Source: Streptosporangium canum (GTDB taxonomy: Bacteria > Actinomycetota > Actinomycetes > Streptosporangiales > Streptosporangiaceae). From it: a DNA stretch of 64,000 nucleotides. Numbering within the stretch: the first letter of the stretch is position 1; every line of letters begins with the position of its first letter. Location of the stretch: positions 124,001 to 188,000 of the forward strand of contig NZ_FOQY01000014.1 of NCBI RefSeq assembly GCF_900113865.1, read 5' to 3'. Positions 27,623 to 39,401 of the stretch are shown in pieces. A model generated the notes under the pieces. That model did no database searches and was not told where the DNA came from. It was given only the letters and a program-made list of their open reading frames with translations. Position numbers and translations under genes: made by a program.

Positions 27623-28850
27623 CCACCCGGCGCAGCCCACGGATCGCGGGCACCAGCAGCAGGGCGACGCAGCCGGCGACCGCCACGACCGAGGAGACGG
27701 CGAGCAGCTCCCGCGCCCCGACCAGCCCGGCCACCGGGCCGGCGAGCACCTGGCCGAGCGGGACGAACAGGGTCGATCCGGCCACCTCGTAGGCGGTGAC
27801 CCGGTTGAGCGCCTCCGGCGGCACCTGGGTCTGCACGCTCGTGGCCCACATGACCGACCAGAACGCCCAGCCCGCGCCGCCCACCACGTGCGCGGCCATC
27901 ATGATCGTCAGCGGCGCCCCGGCGGCGATGGACAGCGGCTCCAGCCCGAAGCCGAACAGGCCGATCGCCCCGGCCATCAACGGCCGGACCGGGCGGACCC
28001 GCATCGCGACCAGGCCCCCGACGACGGTGCCGGCGCCGGAGGCGGACATGACCAGGCCGTAGGCGGCCTCGTCGAGCCGGCCGGTGACGAGCACCGAGCC
28101 CAGCGGGATCATCGGGCCGAACAGGGTGACGCCGAAGACCGCCCAGATCAGGATCACCGACCACATCCAGGTCCGGGACCGGAACTCCTGCCAGCCGCCG
28201 CGCAGGTTGCGCCACATGGACTCCCCTGCCGGGGGCGCCGCGACCACCGGCAGGCGGAGCAGGAGCAGGCAGGCCGCGCTGATCGCGAACCCGACGGCGT
28301 CGATCGCGAAGACGACCCCCACCCCGGCAAAGCCGACGATGGCGCCCGCGACGCCCGGCCCGGCCAGCAGCATGATCGACTCGGAGACGCGCAGGGTCGC
28401 GTTGGCCTTCTGCACGTCCGCGGCCACGCGCGGGACCGTGCTGGAGACGCCGGGCTGGTACATCGCGGCGGCCACGCCGTTGACCGCGGAGATGACCAGG
28501 ATCTGCCAGAGCTGCGGCCGGTCGAAGACGAACAGCGCCGCGCCGGCCCCCTGCGTCACCACCCGGACCGTGTCGGCGCCGATCATCATGCGCCGCGGCG
28601 TGAACCGGTCGGCGAACACCCCGCCGAACAGGATGAGCACCGCGAAGGGCGCCATCCAGGCGGCCAGCGCCAGCCCGACCCCGGTCGCGCCGTAGCCGAG
28701 CCCGCCCACGCCGACCGCCGTCGCGAACGGGACCATCGCGGCGCCGAGCATGGAGACGGACCGCGCGGTGAAGAACAGCCCGAAACTCCGCGACCAGACC
28801 GCCGGCCCCGCCTGCTCCCGCTGGTCACCAGCTTGTACGGCCTGCGCCAC
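27612..28850 (-). CDS. MFS transporter
   Basis: A 412-residue major facilitator protein with about twelve hydrophobic helices. The loop between helices 2 and 3 reads GGVFADRFTPRRMMIG, a variant of the MFS signature GxxxDRxGRR. The protein resembles the macrolide-efflux/enterobactin-exporter-like branch. The GTG start has GAGG five bases upstream. The substrate is unknown; with acuC and proC as neighbours there is no metabolic clue. Confidence 0.88.
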   Translation of the reverse strand: MAQAVQAGDQREQAGPAVWSRSFGLFFTARSVSMLGAAMVPFATAVGVGGLGYGATGVGLALAAWMAPFAVLILFGGVFADRFTPRRMMIGADTVRVVTQGAGAALFVFDRPQLWQILVISAVNGVAAAMYQPGVSSTVPRVAADVQKANATLRVSESIMLLAGPGVAGAIVGFAGVGVVFAIDAVGFAISAACLLLLRLPVVAAPPAGESMWRNLRGGWQEFRSRTWMWSVILIWAVFGVTLFGPMIPLGSVLVTGRLDEAAYGLVMSASGAGTVVGGLVAMRVRPVRPLMAGAIGLFGFGLEPLSIAAGAPLTIMMAAHVVGGAGWAFWSVMWATSVQTQVPPEALNRVTAYEVAGSTLFVPLGQVLAGPVAGLVGARELLAVSSVVAVAGCVALLLVPAIRGLRRVAPA

Positions 28851-28924
28851 GATTGCCTCATTCCCACCGAAGTTCTGTGGAAATGATGCCTTATGCAGGA
28901 AGGTTTCCTAATAGAGGGGGACGG

Positions 28925-29719
28925 TCAGCCCCCGGCGAGCTGGCGGCTGCGGTCCCTGGCGGCCTCGATGGCGGCCAGGAAGGCGGCGCGGACGCTGTGC
29001 CGCTCCAGCTCGGCGATGGCGGCGATGGTGGTGCCGCCCGGGGAGGTGACCGCCTCGCGGAGGATCACCGGGTGCTCCCCGGAGTCACGCAGCATGATGG
29101 CCGCGCCGACGATCGACTGGGTGACCATGTCGAGGGCGGCGGCCCGGGGCATGCCGAGCAGGATGCCCGCGTCGACCATGGCCTCGACGAGGTAGAAGAA
29201 GTAGGCGGGCCCGCTACCGGACAGGGCGGTGGCGGCGTCCTGCTGCGTCTCGGGGATGCGCAGCACCTTGCCGACCGGCCTGAGCAGGTCCTCGGTGCGC
29301 CTGAGGTGCTCCTCCGAGGCGTGGGCGCCCGCCGAGATCACGCTCATCGCCTCGTCCACCAGGACCGGCGTGTTGGACATGACGCGGACCACCGGGATGT
29401 CCGCGCCGAGCCGCGACTCCACGAACGAGGTCGTGATGCCCGCCGCGGCCGAGATCACCAGACGGTCTGCCGGGACGTGGGTCGCGATCTCGGTCAGCAG
29501 GGACGCCATGTCCTGCGGCTTGACCGCGAGGATGATCGTGTCGGCGCTCTTGGCCGCCTCGGCGTTGGACACCACCTGCACGCCGTACCGCTCCCTGAGG
29601 GCCTCGGCCCGCTCGGCGCGCCGCGCGGTCACCAGCACGTCGCCCGGCTTGAACCCGGCCCGGAGCAGCCCCGAGAGCAGGGCCTCGCCCATCTTGCCGG
29701 TTCCCAGAATCGCGATCAT
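28925..29719 (-). CDS. proC: Pyrroline-5-carboxylate reductase
   Basis: Last step of proline synthesis: reduces 1-pyrroline-5-carboxylate with NAD(P)H. It has 264 residues. Seen: the Rossmann start MIAILGTGKMGEALLSGLL, VKPQDM, VRVMSNTPVLV, and the substrate-binding segment ALSGSGPAYFFYLVEAM, then LREAVTSPGGTTIAA. Single gene, minus strand. An orphan antitoxin gene starts 113 bp away on the other strand. Confidence 0.96.
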   Translation of the reverse strand: MIAILGTGKMGEALLSGLLRAGFKPGDVLVTARRAERAEALRERYGVQVVSNAEAAKSADTIILAVKPQDMASLLTEIATHVPADRLVISAAAGITTSFVESRLGADIPVVRVMSNTPVLVDEAMSVISAGAHASEEHLRRTEDLLRPVGKVLRIPETQQDAATALSGSGPAYFFYLVEAMVDAGILLGMPRAAALDMVTQSIVGAAIMLRDSGEHPVILREAVTSPGGTTIAAIAELERHSVRAAFLAAIEAARDRSRQLAGG

Positions 29720-29832
29720 GTCTGCGCACCTTGCCTGAGGAGAAGTGATTGACCAGCCTATGGGATCCGCCCCCGCGAGCCCCGGGAGCCGTCCATGGTG
29801 GCTACATACAACACCGGCGCTGGAGAGACGAC

Positions 29833-30033
29833 ATGACCGTCACTTGGATCGACCTCGATGACGAGGCCCTCGCCGAGGCCATGAGGATGCTGGGCATCTC
29901 GTCGGCAGGGGACACCGTGAACGCGGTCCTGCGGGAGTATGTGACCCGGGTCAAGCGGATCGAAGCACTGGAGAAGCCGGCGGTCCTCCGGGTCAGGACC
30001 GAGGTCATGCGGCGCGATGTCAGAATGGCCTGA
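29833..30033 (+). CDS. VapB-type antitoxin without an adjacent toxin
   Basis: A 66-residue protein with a ribbon-helix-helix-like core: MTVTWIDLDDEALAEAMRML, then SAGDTVNAVLREYVTRVKR and a basic tail. This is the form of type II VapB antitoxins that bind their operator and neutralise a PIN-domain VapC RNase. No PIN-domain gene follows; the next frame encodes a lipoprotein. GGAGA lies six bases before the ATG. It may be a lone DNA-binding regulator or the remnant of a lost TA pair. Confidence 0.72.
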   Translation: MTVTWIDLDDEALAEAMRMLGISSAGDTVNAVLREYVTRVKRIEALEKPAVLRVRTEVMRRDVRMA

Positions 30034-30064
30034 ACCGCTCCGTGCTCCGATCCGTTGCAGGGGT

Positions 30065-30529
30065 ATGCGTATGATCGCGAGTTCCATCCTCACTGGAAGC
30101 CTGCTGCTGGCCGTGGGCTGCGGCGCCGGGCACAGCACCGCGACCACCGGCACCGCGACCGCCGACAGCCCCTCCCGGCCGGTGAGCCACACGGTGGCCC
30201 CCCGGGAGGAGCCCACCCAGGGCCCCAAGCCGACCAAGCCTCAGGGCCACACCGACAACCCTCGCAAGGTGCGGTGGCTGACGGCGAAGCCGTCCAAGGA
30301 CGGCCGGAGCCTGCGGGTCGTCTGGTGGTCCGGGGTGGAGCCCTGCACCGTCCTCGACCGGGTCACCGTGCGGGAGACCTCCAAGCGGGTGACCGTCACC
30401 CTCTGGGAGGGCCCGAGCGCCAAGGCCAAGAACATGGCCTGCATCGCCATCGCCATCCAGAAGGTGACGACCGTCAAGCTCAAGGCCCCCCTCGGCAAGC
30501 GCAAGATCGTCGACGGCGCCAAGCCCTGA
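30065..30529 (+). CDS. Small secreted lipoprotein, unknown function
   Basis: A 154-residue protein with a lipoprotein signal: MRMIASSILTGSLLLAVGC, with the lipobox Cys at about 19. A Thr/Ala/Pro-rich linker follows, then a compact domain with VRWLTAKPSKDGRSLRVVWW, two further cysteines (EPCTVL and MACIAIAI) that may form a disulfide, and many beta-strand-like Val/Thr stretches. ATG codons at 30065 and 30071 are both possible; AGGGG is better spaced for the second. The open frame back to 30017 overlaps the VapB gene and is less likely. Confidence 0.7.
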   Translation: MRMIASSILTGSLLLAVGCGAGHSTATTGTATADSPSRPVSHTVAPREEPTQGPKPTKPQGHTDNPRKVRWLTAKPSKDGRSLRVVWWSGVEPCTVLDRVTVRETSKRVTVTLWEGPSAKAKNMACIAIAIQKVTTVKLKAPLGKRKIVDGAKP

Positions 30530-30536
30530 CCTGTGC

Positions 30537-30574
30537 CCGGTACGGCTCCCGCCGCGCGGCGGGAGCCGTACCGG
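30537..30574. terminator. Bidirectional terminator: perfect 38-bp palindrome
   Basis: A fully self-complementary 38-bp sequence able to form a 17-bp stem with a 4-nt loop. It sits eight bases after the lipoprotein stop and six before the stop of the convergent CU044_5270 gene, so it serves both. Confidence 0.9.
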
Positions 30575-30579
30575 AGGGG

Positions 30580-31716
30580 TCAGCGGCAGACGCCGCCGGC
30601 CTTCACGCGGCGGCAGCCCGGGGGGAGCGTGGGCCGCTCATCGGTCCAGCCCATCTTGTCGACGACCACGTAGTGGGCCACGGTGCCCTTCGGGAACCCG
30701 CCTTCGGCGTCCGTCGTGACGGACCTCTCGGCCATGCCCTCACCGGTCCGAGGGTCGAGGAGGATCTCTTGCGTGATCGGCACCATACGGGTGCCCAGCT
30801 GGAAATACCCCTTGGTCCCGAGGTCGATGGCGATGGCGGGACGGCCCAGCGGATCGCTGTCCTCCCGCGCCACCTCGGCCCCGGGCTGCTCCACGTACAG
30901 GCGCAGCAGCGCCGCCCGGAGTCCGGGACTGGCCGGTATGACCGTCATATCGCGCACGGCCGCCTTGAGGAACTCCTCCCAGGACCGTTTGAGGCCCCGC
31001 TTCTGCTCGGCCTTGCGGTAGCCCTCAAGGCGCTCCCGCAGCCGCGCCGGATCGGTCGGGAGGGCGTCCAACTCGGCGATGGTGAGACCTCCCAGGCCAG
31101 GGTCGGGGACGTCTCCTATGATCCGGTACTCGCGTCGCGACCGCTTGTCGGCGAGGGTGATCGAAGGGCAGGGAAGGGAAGAAGAGCTCTCGCACTCGGG
31201 CAGGCGCCAGCGGTCAGGCGAGCCCTGCTTCTGCCAGATCTTCTCGTCCCGCGGTGTGTCCGGCCGGATGCCGGACGACTCCGTCTCCTGGACGTACAAG
31301 GCTCCCGGCTTCCGCGGTGTCCACTGTCGCATCTCCCCTCCGGACGCGATCCAGTAGCGCGTGGGTCCGGTGCCGACCAGATACCGGCGGACGCGAGTCC
31401 CCTGGACGCGCCAGTAGGCGCCGGTCCCGGGTGAGAGCTTCTCCACCCTGTCCGCGAGTTCCCGGAGCAGGTGCTCACCGGTCTTCGGTGTCTCCAGCAC
31501 CGGGAGCGGCGGCGAACCCAGAAGGGTCGCGGCCAGCGCGACCGCGGTGATGACGGCGGTGGTGGCCACGGAGGCTCCAATGATCAGTGTCCAGGAGGGG
31601 TGACGGCGGCGCCGTACCTCGTGGGTGGTCAGGCGGGCGCGGGCGCGGGCGACGGCCTCGGGTGTGGGTGGCGGGGCGTCCGGCAGGGCGGACGACAGCA
31701 GGGTGATCTCATCCAT
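30580..31716 (-). CDS. CU044_5270 family membrane protein (likely sigma partner)
   Basis: A 378-residue single-pass membrane protein. A cytoplasmic N-terminus ([20 protein letters not shown], then ARARARLTTHEVRRRRH) leads to one hydrophobic helix (about 50-72) and a large extracellular domain with YWRVQGTRVRRYLVGTG, a DALPTDPARLRERL block and a conserved C-terminal half. Members of this family are commonly encoded right after an ECF sigma gene and are thought to act as anti-sigma-like sensors. Here the ATG overlaps the sigma stop by 8 bp, which couples the two. Confidence 0.8.
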   Translation of the reverse strand: MDEITLLSSALPDAPPPTPEAVARARARLTTHEVRRRRHPSWTLIIGASVATTAVITAVALAATLLGSPPLPVLETPKTGEHLLRELADRVEKLSPGTGAYWRVQGTRVRRYLVGTGPTRYWIASGGEMRQWTPRKPGALYVQETESSGIRPDTPRDEKIWQKQGSPDRWRLPECESSSSLPCPSITLADKRSRREYRIIGDVPDPGLGGLTIAELDALPTDPARLRERLEGYRKAEQKRGLKRSWEEFLKAAVRDMTVIPASPGLRAALLRLYVEQPGAEVAREDSDPLGRPAIAIDLGTKGYFQLGTRMVPITQEILLDPRTGEGMAERSVTTDAEGGFPKGTVAHYVVVDKMGWTDERPTLPPGCRRVKAGGVCR

Positions 31717-32284
31717 CTCCGGCCTCCAGCGGGTTGACGTCGCCCAGTGCTTTGCGTAGCTGCTTGCGGGCGCGGTTGAGCCGGGACGCCACGGTCCCGT
31801 AGGGGATGCCGAGCGCGGTCGCCACCTCGGCGTGGGCGAGCCCGCCGAGCGCGACGAGCAGGACGACATCGCGGTCGCGCTTGGCCAGACCTGCCAGCGC
31901 CCCCGCGAGTCGGCCGGTCACCTGCCCGGCGGCGACCCTGGCGGCCACGGCGTTCTCGTGGCTGTCCACCTGACCCGCCGCCTCGGTCCGGCTGAGCGCC
32001 TTCCAGCGGCGCACCTCGCTCCGCCGGTGTTTGGCCAGCAGGTTGGTGGCTATGCCGTACAGCCAGGGACGGACGCCGCCCCGTGCGGCGTCGAAGCGTT
32101 CGCGTTCGCGGAAGGCGACGAGGAAGGTGTCGGCCGCGATGTCGTCGGCGGCGTCGGTGTCCAGGCGGCGGGCGACGTAGCGGTGGATCTCGGCGAAGTG
32201 GGCGTCGAAGACCCGGTCGAAGTCGTCGCGCGGCGACCACTCACCGGTCCCGGGCCCGAGCCCGAGATCGGGGGAGCCGATCAT
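31709..32284 (-). CDS. ECF RNA polymerase sigma factor
   Basis: A 191-residue sigma-70 family ECF factor. Region 2: [36 protein letters not shown], then [16 protein letters not shown]. Region 4: [20 protein letters not shown], followed by the recognition helix [20 protein letters not shown]. It is coupled to the CU044_5270 gene and divergent from dnaK, sharing a 205-bp spacer with the heat-shock promoter. Its targets are unknown; autoregulation would be usual. Confidence 0.9.
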   Translation of the reverse strand: MIGSPDLGLGPGTGEWSPRDDFDRVFDAHFAEIHRYVARRLDTDAADDIAADTFLVAFRERERFDAARGGVRPWLYGIATNLLAKHRRSEVRRWKALSRTEAAGQVDSHENAVAARVAAGQVTGRLAGALAGLAKRDRDVVLLVALGGLAHAEVATALGIPYGTVASRLNRARKQLRKALGDVNPLEAGDG

Positions 32285-32396
32285 GTCTCGGCTCCCGGAC
32301 CGGGATCAGGGGGAGCGATCATGCGTGCTCCTTCGTTGGGAGACAGGGAACGCCTCCTGTTTCCCGGAAACCGGGAATGCTTTCACGCCTCACAGG

Positions 32397-32417
32397 GTTG
32401 AGCGACATAGACTCAAG
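32397..32417. promoter_or_regulatory. HAIR element 1 (HspR binding site) upstream of dnaK
   Basis: GTTGAGC-N7-ACTCAAG matches the HspR inverted repeat CTTGAGT-N7-ACTCAAG at 12 of 14 arm positions with the correct 7-nt spacing. Confidence 0.82.
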
Positions 32418-32421
32418 TCGT

Positions 32422-32450
32422 TTGACAAACGTCACACGAGGTTCCAGTAT
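32422..32450 (+). promoter_or_regulatory. dnaK promoter
   Basis: A perfect -35 TTGACA (32422-32427) is followed after 17 bp by CAGTAT (32445-32450) as the likely -10. It lies between the two HAIR elements, so HspR would block polymerase. Confidence 0.65.
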
Positions 32451-32468
32451 GAGTCTGACCGACTCAAC
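32448..32468. promoter_or_regulatory. HAIR element 2 (HspR binding site) upstream of dnaK
   Basis: TATGAGT-N7-ACTCAAC matches the HAIR consensus at 11 of 14 arm positions with the correct spacing. It overlaps the -10 and the probable transcription start, 21 bp before the dnaK ATG. Confidence 0.72.
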
Positions 32469-32489
32469 TTTGACTACAAGGACGTACTC

Positions 32490-34361
<1,872 letters not shown>

Positions 34362-34389
34362 CGGCGGGAGAGCCGAGGGGAGCGCAAGC

Positions 34390-34971
34390 GTGAACACGCG
34401 TGAGAACGGTTCCGGGGAGGAGCCGGTGATCCGCGACAACCGCAAGATCGATCCGGAGACGGGCGAGGTGCGCGAGACGGTCAAGGAGCAGGCCGACCAG
34501 CCTGCTCCGGCCGCCGACCTGGCCTCGATCGAGCTGGCCACCCAGCTCGCCGAGCGCACCGCGGACCTGCAGCGTCTCCAGGCGGAGTATTCCAACTACC
34601 GCAAGCGGGTCGAGCGGGACCGGACCGCGGTCAAGGAGCAGGCGGTGGCCGGCGTGCTGGCCGAGCTGCTGCCGGTTCTCGACGACATCGGCCGGGCCCG
34701 TGACCACGGAGAGCTCACCGGCGGCTTCGCCAAGGTGAGCGAGTCGCTGGAGACGGCCACCGGGAAGCTGGGACTGAGCTCTTTCGGCGCCAAGGGCGAG
34801 CCTTTCGACCCGACGGTGCACGAGGCGCTCATGCACAGCTACTCCCCCGACGTCGCCGAGCCGACCTGCGTGGAGATCCTTCAGTCCGGTTACCGGATCG
34901 GCGAGCGGGTGCTCCGCCCGGCGCGGGTCGCGGTCGCCGAGCCCGAAGAGCCCTCGTCAAACGACAACTGA
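34390..34971 (+). CDS. grpE: Nucleotide exchange factor GrpE
   Basis: A 193-residue cofactor that promotes ADP release from DnaK. A disordered N-terminus is followed by a long coiled helix (about 45-95: [20 protein letters not shown]) and a beta-rich C-terminal domain ([11 protein letters not shown], then the [17 protein letters not shown] ending). The GTG at 34390 is preceded by GAGGGGAG at a good distance. It lies 28 bp after dnaK. Confidence 0.95.
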   Translation: MNTRENGSGEEPVIRDNRKIDPETGEVRETVKEQADQPAPAADLASIELATQLAERTADLQRLQAEYSNYRKRVERDRTAVKEQAVAGVLAELLPVLDDIGRARDHGELTGGFAKVSESLETATGKLGLSSFGAKGEPFDPTVHEALMHSYSPDVAEPTCVEILQSGYRIGERVLRPARVAVAEPEEPSSNDN

Positions 34972-34999
34972 TACCCCCATATCAAAGAAGGAACGGACG

Positions 35000-36190
35000 A
35001 TGAGCACCAAGGACTACCTGGAGAAGGACTACTACGCCGTCCTTGGTGTGCCCAAGACCGCCACCGCCGAAGAGATCAAGAAGGCGTACCGGAAGCTGGC
35101 CAGGCAGTACCACCCGGACGCCAACCAGGGCAGCACGGAGACCGAGGCCAAGTTCAAGGAGGTCTCCGAGGCCTACGACGTCCTGTCCGACACCAAGCGC
35201 CGCAAGGAGTACGACGAGGCGCGGACGCTGTTCGGATCGGGACTCGGCGGTTACGCGGGAGGCGGGGGGGCTTCCCGTGGGGGCGGGTTCCCCTTCGACC
35301 TGGGTGACCTGTTCGGCGGCACCAACCAGCAGCAGAGCGGGGCCGGGGAGCGCATCGGCGACCTCTTCGGCGGCATATTCAACCGGGGCGGCGCCGGCCG
35401 CGCCGGCGGGACGGCCACCACCAGGGCCCGGCGCGGCCAGGACATCGAGTCGGAGGTCACGCTCTCGTTCGGCGAGGCCGTGGACGGCGCCACCGTCTCG
35501 CTCCGCCTCACCAGCTCCTCGGCCTGTACGGCGTGCTCCGGCACCGGCGCCAAGGCCGGGACCACCCCGCGGGTCTGCCCGACCTGCGAGGGCACCGGCG
35601 CGGCCAGCCGCAACCTGGGCAACTTCGCCTTCTCCGAGCCGTGCCGCGACTGCAAGGGCCGCGGCCTGCTGGTGGACGACCCGTGCCCGGTGTGCGAGGG
35701 GAGCGGGCGGGGTAAGAGCACCCGTACGATCCAGGCGCGCATCCCGGCCGGGGTGGGCGACGGCCAGCGCATCAAGCTCAAGGGCAAGGGCGCGCCCGGC
35801 GAGAACGGCGGTCCGGCCGGTGACCTGTACGTCCAGATCCACGTCAAGCCGCACCCGGTCTTCGGCCGGACCGGCGAGAACCTGACGATCACCGTGCCGG
35901 TCACCTTCACCGAGGCCGCGCTCGGCGCCGAGATCAAGGTGCCGATCCTCAAGGGGTTGCCGGTCACGCTGCGCATCCCCGAGGGGACCCCGAACGGCCG
36001 CACCTTCCGGGTGCGGGGCAGGGGTGTGTCCCGCAAGGACGGCACCAAGGGCGACCTGCTCGCCACGGTCGAGGTCCTGGTGCCCCAGCAGCTCGAGGAC
36101 AAGGCACGCAACGCCCTGGAGGAGTTCCGTGACGCCACGGCGGGCGGTGACCCCCGGGCCGACCTCATCCAACAGGCCAGAAGCGAGTAG
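35000..36190 (+). CDS. dnaJ: Chaperone protein DnaJ
   Basis: A 396-residue class A J-protein that stimulates the DnaK ATPase. Domains in order: J domain with [12 protein letters not shown] and the HPD motif (QYHPDAN), a Gly-rich segment (about 80-130), the zinc domain with four CxxCxGxG repeats ([32 protein letters not shown]) and two C-terminal substrate-binding domains. The start has AAGGAA upstream. It precedes hspR by 2 bp. Confidence 0.98.
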   Translation: MSTKDYLEKDYYAVLGVPKTATAEEIKKAYRKLARQYHPDANQGSTETEAKFKEVSEAYDVLSDTKRRKEYDEARTLFGSGLGGYAGGGGASRGGGFPFDLGDLFGGTNQQQSGAGERIGDLFGGIFNRGGAGRAGGTATTRARRGQDIESEVTLSFGEAVDGATVSLRLTSSSACTACSGTGAKAGTTPRVCPTCEGTGAASRNLGNFAFSEPCRDCKGRGLLVDDPCPVCEGSGRGKSTRTIQARIPAGVGDGQRIKLKGKGAPGENGGPAGDLYVQIHVKPHPVFGRTGENLTITVPVTFTEAALGAEIKVPILKGLPVTLRIPEGTPNGRTFRVRGRGVSRKDGTKGDLLATVEVLVPQQLEDKARNALEEFRDATAGGDPRADLIQQARSE

Positions 36191-36192
36191 CC

Positions 36193-36540
36193 ATGGAAGC
36201 CAACTACTTCGATCTGTCGGACGACACCCCCGTCTACGTGATCTCGGTGGCCGCCCAGCTCTCGGGTCTGCACCCGCAGACCCTCCGGCAGTACGACCGC
36301 ATCGGCCTGGTCAGTCCGGGCCGCACGTCGGGGCGCGGGCGCCTCTACTCCACCCGCGACATCGTGATGCTCCGCGAGGTCCAGCGGCTCTCCCAGGAGG
36401 AGGGCATCAACCTCGCCGGCATCAAGCGCATCCTGGCGCTGGAGACAGAGGCCCTGCGCCTGCGCGACGAGAACCACCGCCTGCGTGCGGAGATGGCGAT
36501 GATCCGCGCGCTGATCCAGTACCAACTGCCACCCGCCTGA
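36193..36540 (+). CDS. hspR: Heat shock repressor HspR
   Basis: A 115-residue MerR-family repressor. Seen: VYVISVAAQLSGLHPQTLRQ, YDRIGLVSPGRTSGRGRLYS and the C-terminal coiled helix LRLRDENHRLRAEM. In Streptomyces, HspR binds HAIR sites with DnaK as co-repressor, closing a feedback loop. Two HAIR boxes lie ahead of this operon. The gene follows dnaJ after two bases, so it is coupled to it. Confidence 0.97.
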   Translation: MEANYFDLSDDTPVYVISVAAQLSGLHPQTLRQYDRIGLVSPGRTSGRGRLYSTRDIVMLREVQRLSQEEGINLAGIKRILALETEALRLRDENHRLRAEMAMIRALIQYQLPPA

Positions 36541-36707
36541 CGCCACGGAGGCCGGGGGGCGAGCCGCGACGCGCGACGTCGCAATCGACACGCCAGAGCG
36601 CACCGGTGGCCGTCACTCACGGAGCGCGGGAACCAGGCGGACCCGCGACCGGTGAGGGCACCCGTCACCGGCGCTCCAGCCGCCGAACGGAGTAAGGGCA
36701 GACAAGC

Positions 36708-39290
36708 ATGGACTACAAGCTCACCCAGAAGAGCCAGGAAGCGGTCTCCTCCGCCATCAGGCGCGCCGCCGCCGAGGGCAACCCGGAGGTCGCCCCGGCT
36801 CACCTGTTCACCTCGCTGCTCGGCCAGACCGGCGGCACCGCCGTACCTCTGCTGGAGGCCGTCGGCGCCGACTGGAAGCAGTTGCGCACCGAGGCCGAGC
36901 GGCAGCTCGCGGCACTGCCGAAGGCGCAGGGCGCCACGGTCGGCGCCCCGTCGAGCTCACGGCAGCTGCTCACGGTGCTGAACACCGCGGCCCAGCGGGC
37001 CCGGCAGCTTGAGGACGAATACGTCTCGACCGAACACCTGCTGGTCGGCCTCGCCGCCGACGGCGGCCCGGTCGCCGAGCTGCTCAAGTCGCGCGGAGCC
37101 ACCCCCAACACCCTGCTCGACGCGTTCGAGAAGGTGCGCGGGCACGCCCGGGTGACCAGCGAGACGCCCGAGGACACCTACCAGGCGCTGGAGAAGTACG
37201 GCGTCGACCTGACCGAGCGGGCCAGGGCGGGCAAGCTGGACCCGGTGATCGGCCGCGACTCGGAGATCCGCAGGGTCATCCAGGTGCTCAGCCGCCGGAC
37301 CAAGAACAACCCGGTGCTCATCGGGGAGCCCGGCGTCGGCAAGACCGCCGTGGTGGAGGGCCTGGCCCAGCGGATCGTCGCCGGCGACGTGCCCTCCAGC
37401 CTGCGCAACAAGCGCCTGGTCGCGTTGGACCTGGGCGCGATGGTCGCCGGGGCGAAATACCGCGGCGAGTTCGAGGAGCGCCTCAAGGCCGTGCTCAGCG
37501 AGATCAAGGAGAGCGACGGCCAGGTCGTCACCTTCATCGACGAGCTGCACACCATGGTCGGCGCGGGCGCCGCCGAGGGCGCGATGGACGCGGGCAACAT
37601 GCTCAAGCCCATGCTCGCCCGGGGCGAGCTGCGGATGATCGGCGCGACGACGCTGGACGAATACCGCGAGCGCATCGAGAAGGACCCCGCCCTGGAGCGG
37701 CGCTTCCAGCAGGTCTACGTGGGCGAGCCCACGGTCGAGGACACCATCGCGATCCTGCGCGGCCTCAAGGGCCGCTACGAGGCGCACCACCAGGTCCAGA
37801 TCGCCGACAGCGCGCTCGTGGCCGCCGCCTCCCTCTCCGACCGCTACATCACCTCCCGGTTCCTGCCGGACAAGGCGATCGACCTCATCGACGAGGCCGC
37901 CTCCCGGCTGCGCATGGAGATCGACTCCCGTCCCGTGGAGATCGACCAGCTCCAGCGGAACGTCGACCGGATGAAGATGGAGGAGCTCGCGCTCGCCAAG
38001 GAGACCGACGAGGGCAGCATCCAGCGGCTGGAACGGCTCCGCAAGGAGCTCGCCGACCGTCAGGAGGAGCTCAACGGCCTGGTCGGGCGCTGGGAACGGG
38101 AGAAGGCCGGGCTCAACCGGGTCGGCGACCTGAAGAAGAAGCTCGACGAGGTGCGCGGCGCCGCCGAGCGGGCGCAGCGGGACGGTGACTTCGAGGCCGC
38201 CTCACGGCTGATGTACGCCGAGGTGCCCAAGCTGGAGGCCGAGCTCGCCGAGGCCAGCGCGGCCGCCCAGCCCGATGACCCGATGGTCAAGGAGGAGGTC
38301 GGCCCGGACGACATCGCCCAGGTCATCTCCTCGTGGACCGGCATCCCCTCGGGACGCCTGCTGGAGGGGGAGACCGCCAAGCTGCTCCGCATGGAGGAGG
38401 AGCTCGGCAGGCGGCTGATCGGCCAGAAGGAGGCCGTCCAGGCCGTCTCCGACGCCGTACGGCGGGCACGGGCGGGCATCTCCGACCCCGACCGGCCGAC
38501 CGGCAGCTTCCTGTTCCTCGGCCCCACCGGCGTCGGCAAGACCGAGCTGGCCAAGTCGCTGGCCGACTTCCTGTTCGACGACGAGCGGGCGATGGTCCGC
38601 ATCGACATGAGCGAGTACGGCGAGAAGCACAGCGTGGCGCGTCTGGTGGGGGCACCGCCCGGATACATCGGCTACGAGGAGGGCGGCCAGCTCACCGAGG
38701 CCGTGCGGCGCAGGCCGTACACCGTGGTGCTGCTGGACGAGGTAGAGAAGGCCCACCCCGAGGTCTTCGACATCCTGCTCCAGGTGCTCGACGACGGGCG
38801 GCTCACCGACGGGCAGGGCAGGACCGTCGACTTCCGCAACGTGATCCTGATCCTCACCTCCAACATCGGCTCGCAGTTCCTCGTGGACCCGAAGCTGGAC
38901 AAGGACACCCAGCAGAAGGCCGTGATGGACGCGGTCAGAAACTCCTTCAAGCCGGAGTTCCTCAACCGGCTCGACGACGTGATCCTGTTCGAGGCGCTCG
39001 GCGTGGAGGAGCTGTCCAGGATCGTGGACCTGCAGGTGACGCACCTGGCCCGGCGGCTGGCCGACCGGCGTCTCACGCTGACCGTGACCCCGGCGGCGCG
39101 CGACTGGCTGGCGCTGACGGGCTACGACCCGATGTACGGCGCGCGGCCGCTCCGCCGCCTCGTCCAGTCGTCGATCGGCGACAAGCTGGCCAAGGAGGTG
39201 CTGTCCGGCGAGGTCCAGGACGGCGACGAGGTCCTGGTGGACCTCGACAAGACGAGCGACACCCTGGAGATCGGCCCCGTGAGGGCCTGA
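36708..39290 (+). CDS. clpB: ATP-dependent chaperone ClpB
   Basis: An 860-residue Hsp100 disaggregase that works with DnaK. Domains: N-terminal Clp repeat domain (about 1-145), AAA-1 with Walker [14 protein letters not shown] (about 206-213), a middle coiled-coil domain (about 400-520), AAA-2 with Walker [15 protein letters not shown] (about 605-612) and a C-terminal domain. The ATG has AAGGG upstream. A 167-bp gap separates it from hspR, and I see no complete HAIR box there, so read-through from dnaKp is possible. A hairpin at 39306-39332 follows. Confidence 0.98.
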   Translation: MDYKLTQKSQEAVSSAIRRAAAEGNPEVAPAHLFTSLLGQTGGTAVPLLEAVGADWKQLRTEAERQLAALPKAQGATVGAPSSSRQLLTVLNTAAQRARQLEDEYVSTEHLLVGLAADGGPVAELLKSRGATPNTLLDAFEKVRGHARVTSETPEDTYQALEKYGVDLTERARAGKLDPVIGRDSEIRRVIQVLSRRTKNNPVLIGEPGVGKTAVVEGLAQRIVAGDVPSSLRNKRLVALDLGAMVAGAKYRGEFEERLKAVLSEIKESDGQVVTFIDELHTMVGAGAAEGAMDAGNMLKPMLARGELRMIGATTLDEYRERIEKDPALERRFQQVYVGEPTVEDTIAILRGLKGRYEAHHQVQIADSALVAAASLSDRYITSRFLPDKAIDLIDEAASRLRMEIDSRPVEIDQLQRNVDRMKMEELALAKETDEGSIQRLERLRKELADRQEELNGLVGRWEREKAGLNRVGDLKKKLDEVRGAAERAQRDGDFEAASRLMYAEVPKLEAELAEASAAAQPDDPMVKEEVGPDDIAQVISSWTGIPSGRLLEGETAKLLRMEEELGRRLIGQKEAVQAVSDAVRRARAGISDPDRPTGSFLFLGPTGVGKTELAKSLADFLFDDERAMVRIDMSEYGEKHSVARLVGAPPGYIGYEEGGQLTEAVRRRPYTVVLLDEVEKAHPEVFDILLQVLDDGRLTDGQGRTVDFRNVILILTSNIGSQFLVDPKLDKDTQQKAVMDAVRNSFKPEFLNRLDDVILFEALGVEELSRIVDLQVTHLARRLADRRLTLTVTPAARDWLALTGYDPMYGARPLRRLVQSSIGDKLAKEVLSGEVQDGDEVLVDLDKTSDTLEIGPVRA

Positions 39291-39305
39291 CCACCGGCCG
39301 GGTAA

Positions 39306-39332
39306 GGGCTTGACCAGCATTGGGTTAAGCCC
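39306..39332 (+). terminator. Hairpin terminator after clpB
   Basis: Arms GGGCTTGA and TTAAGCCC pair at seven of eight positions around an 11-nt loop, 16 bp after the clpB stop. Confidence 0.6.
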
Positions 39333-39401
39333 ACCCCTCGGCAGACCCCCGCTGTTACCTTCGGCAGTCGTCGGACTACCGAAAACAACAGGGGGACGTG
39401 A

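Noticed and set aside
30017-30064. Lipoprotein start overlapping the VapB gene
   Set aside because: The extra residues have no signal-peptide character and no ribosome site; starts at 30065 or 30071 give a proper lipoprotein signal.
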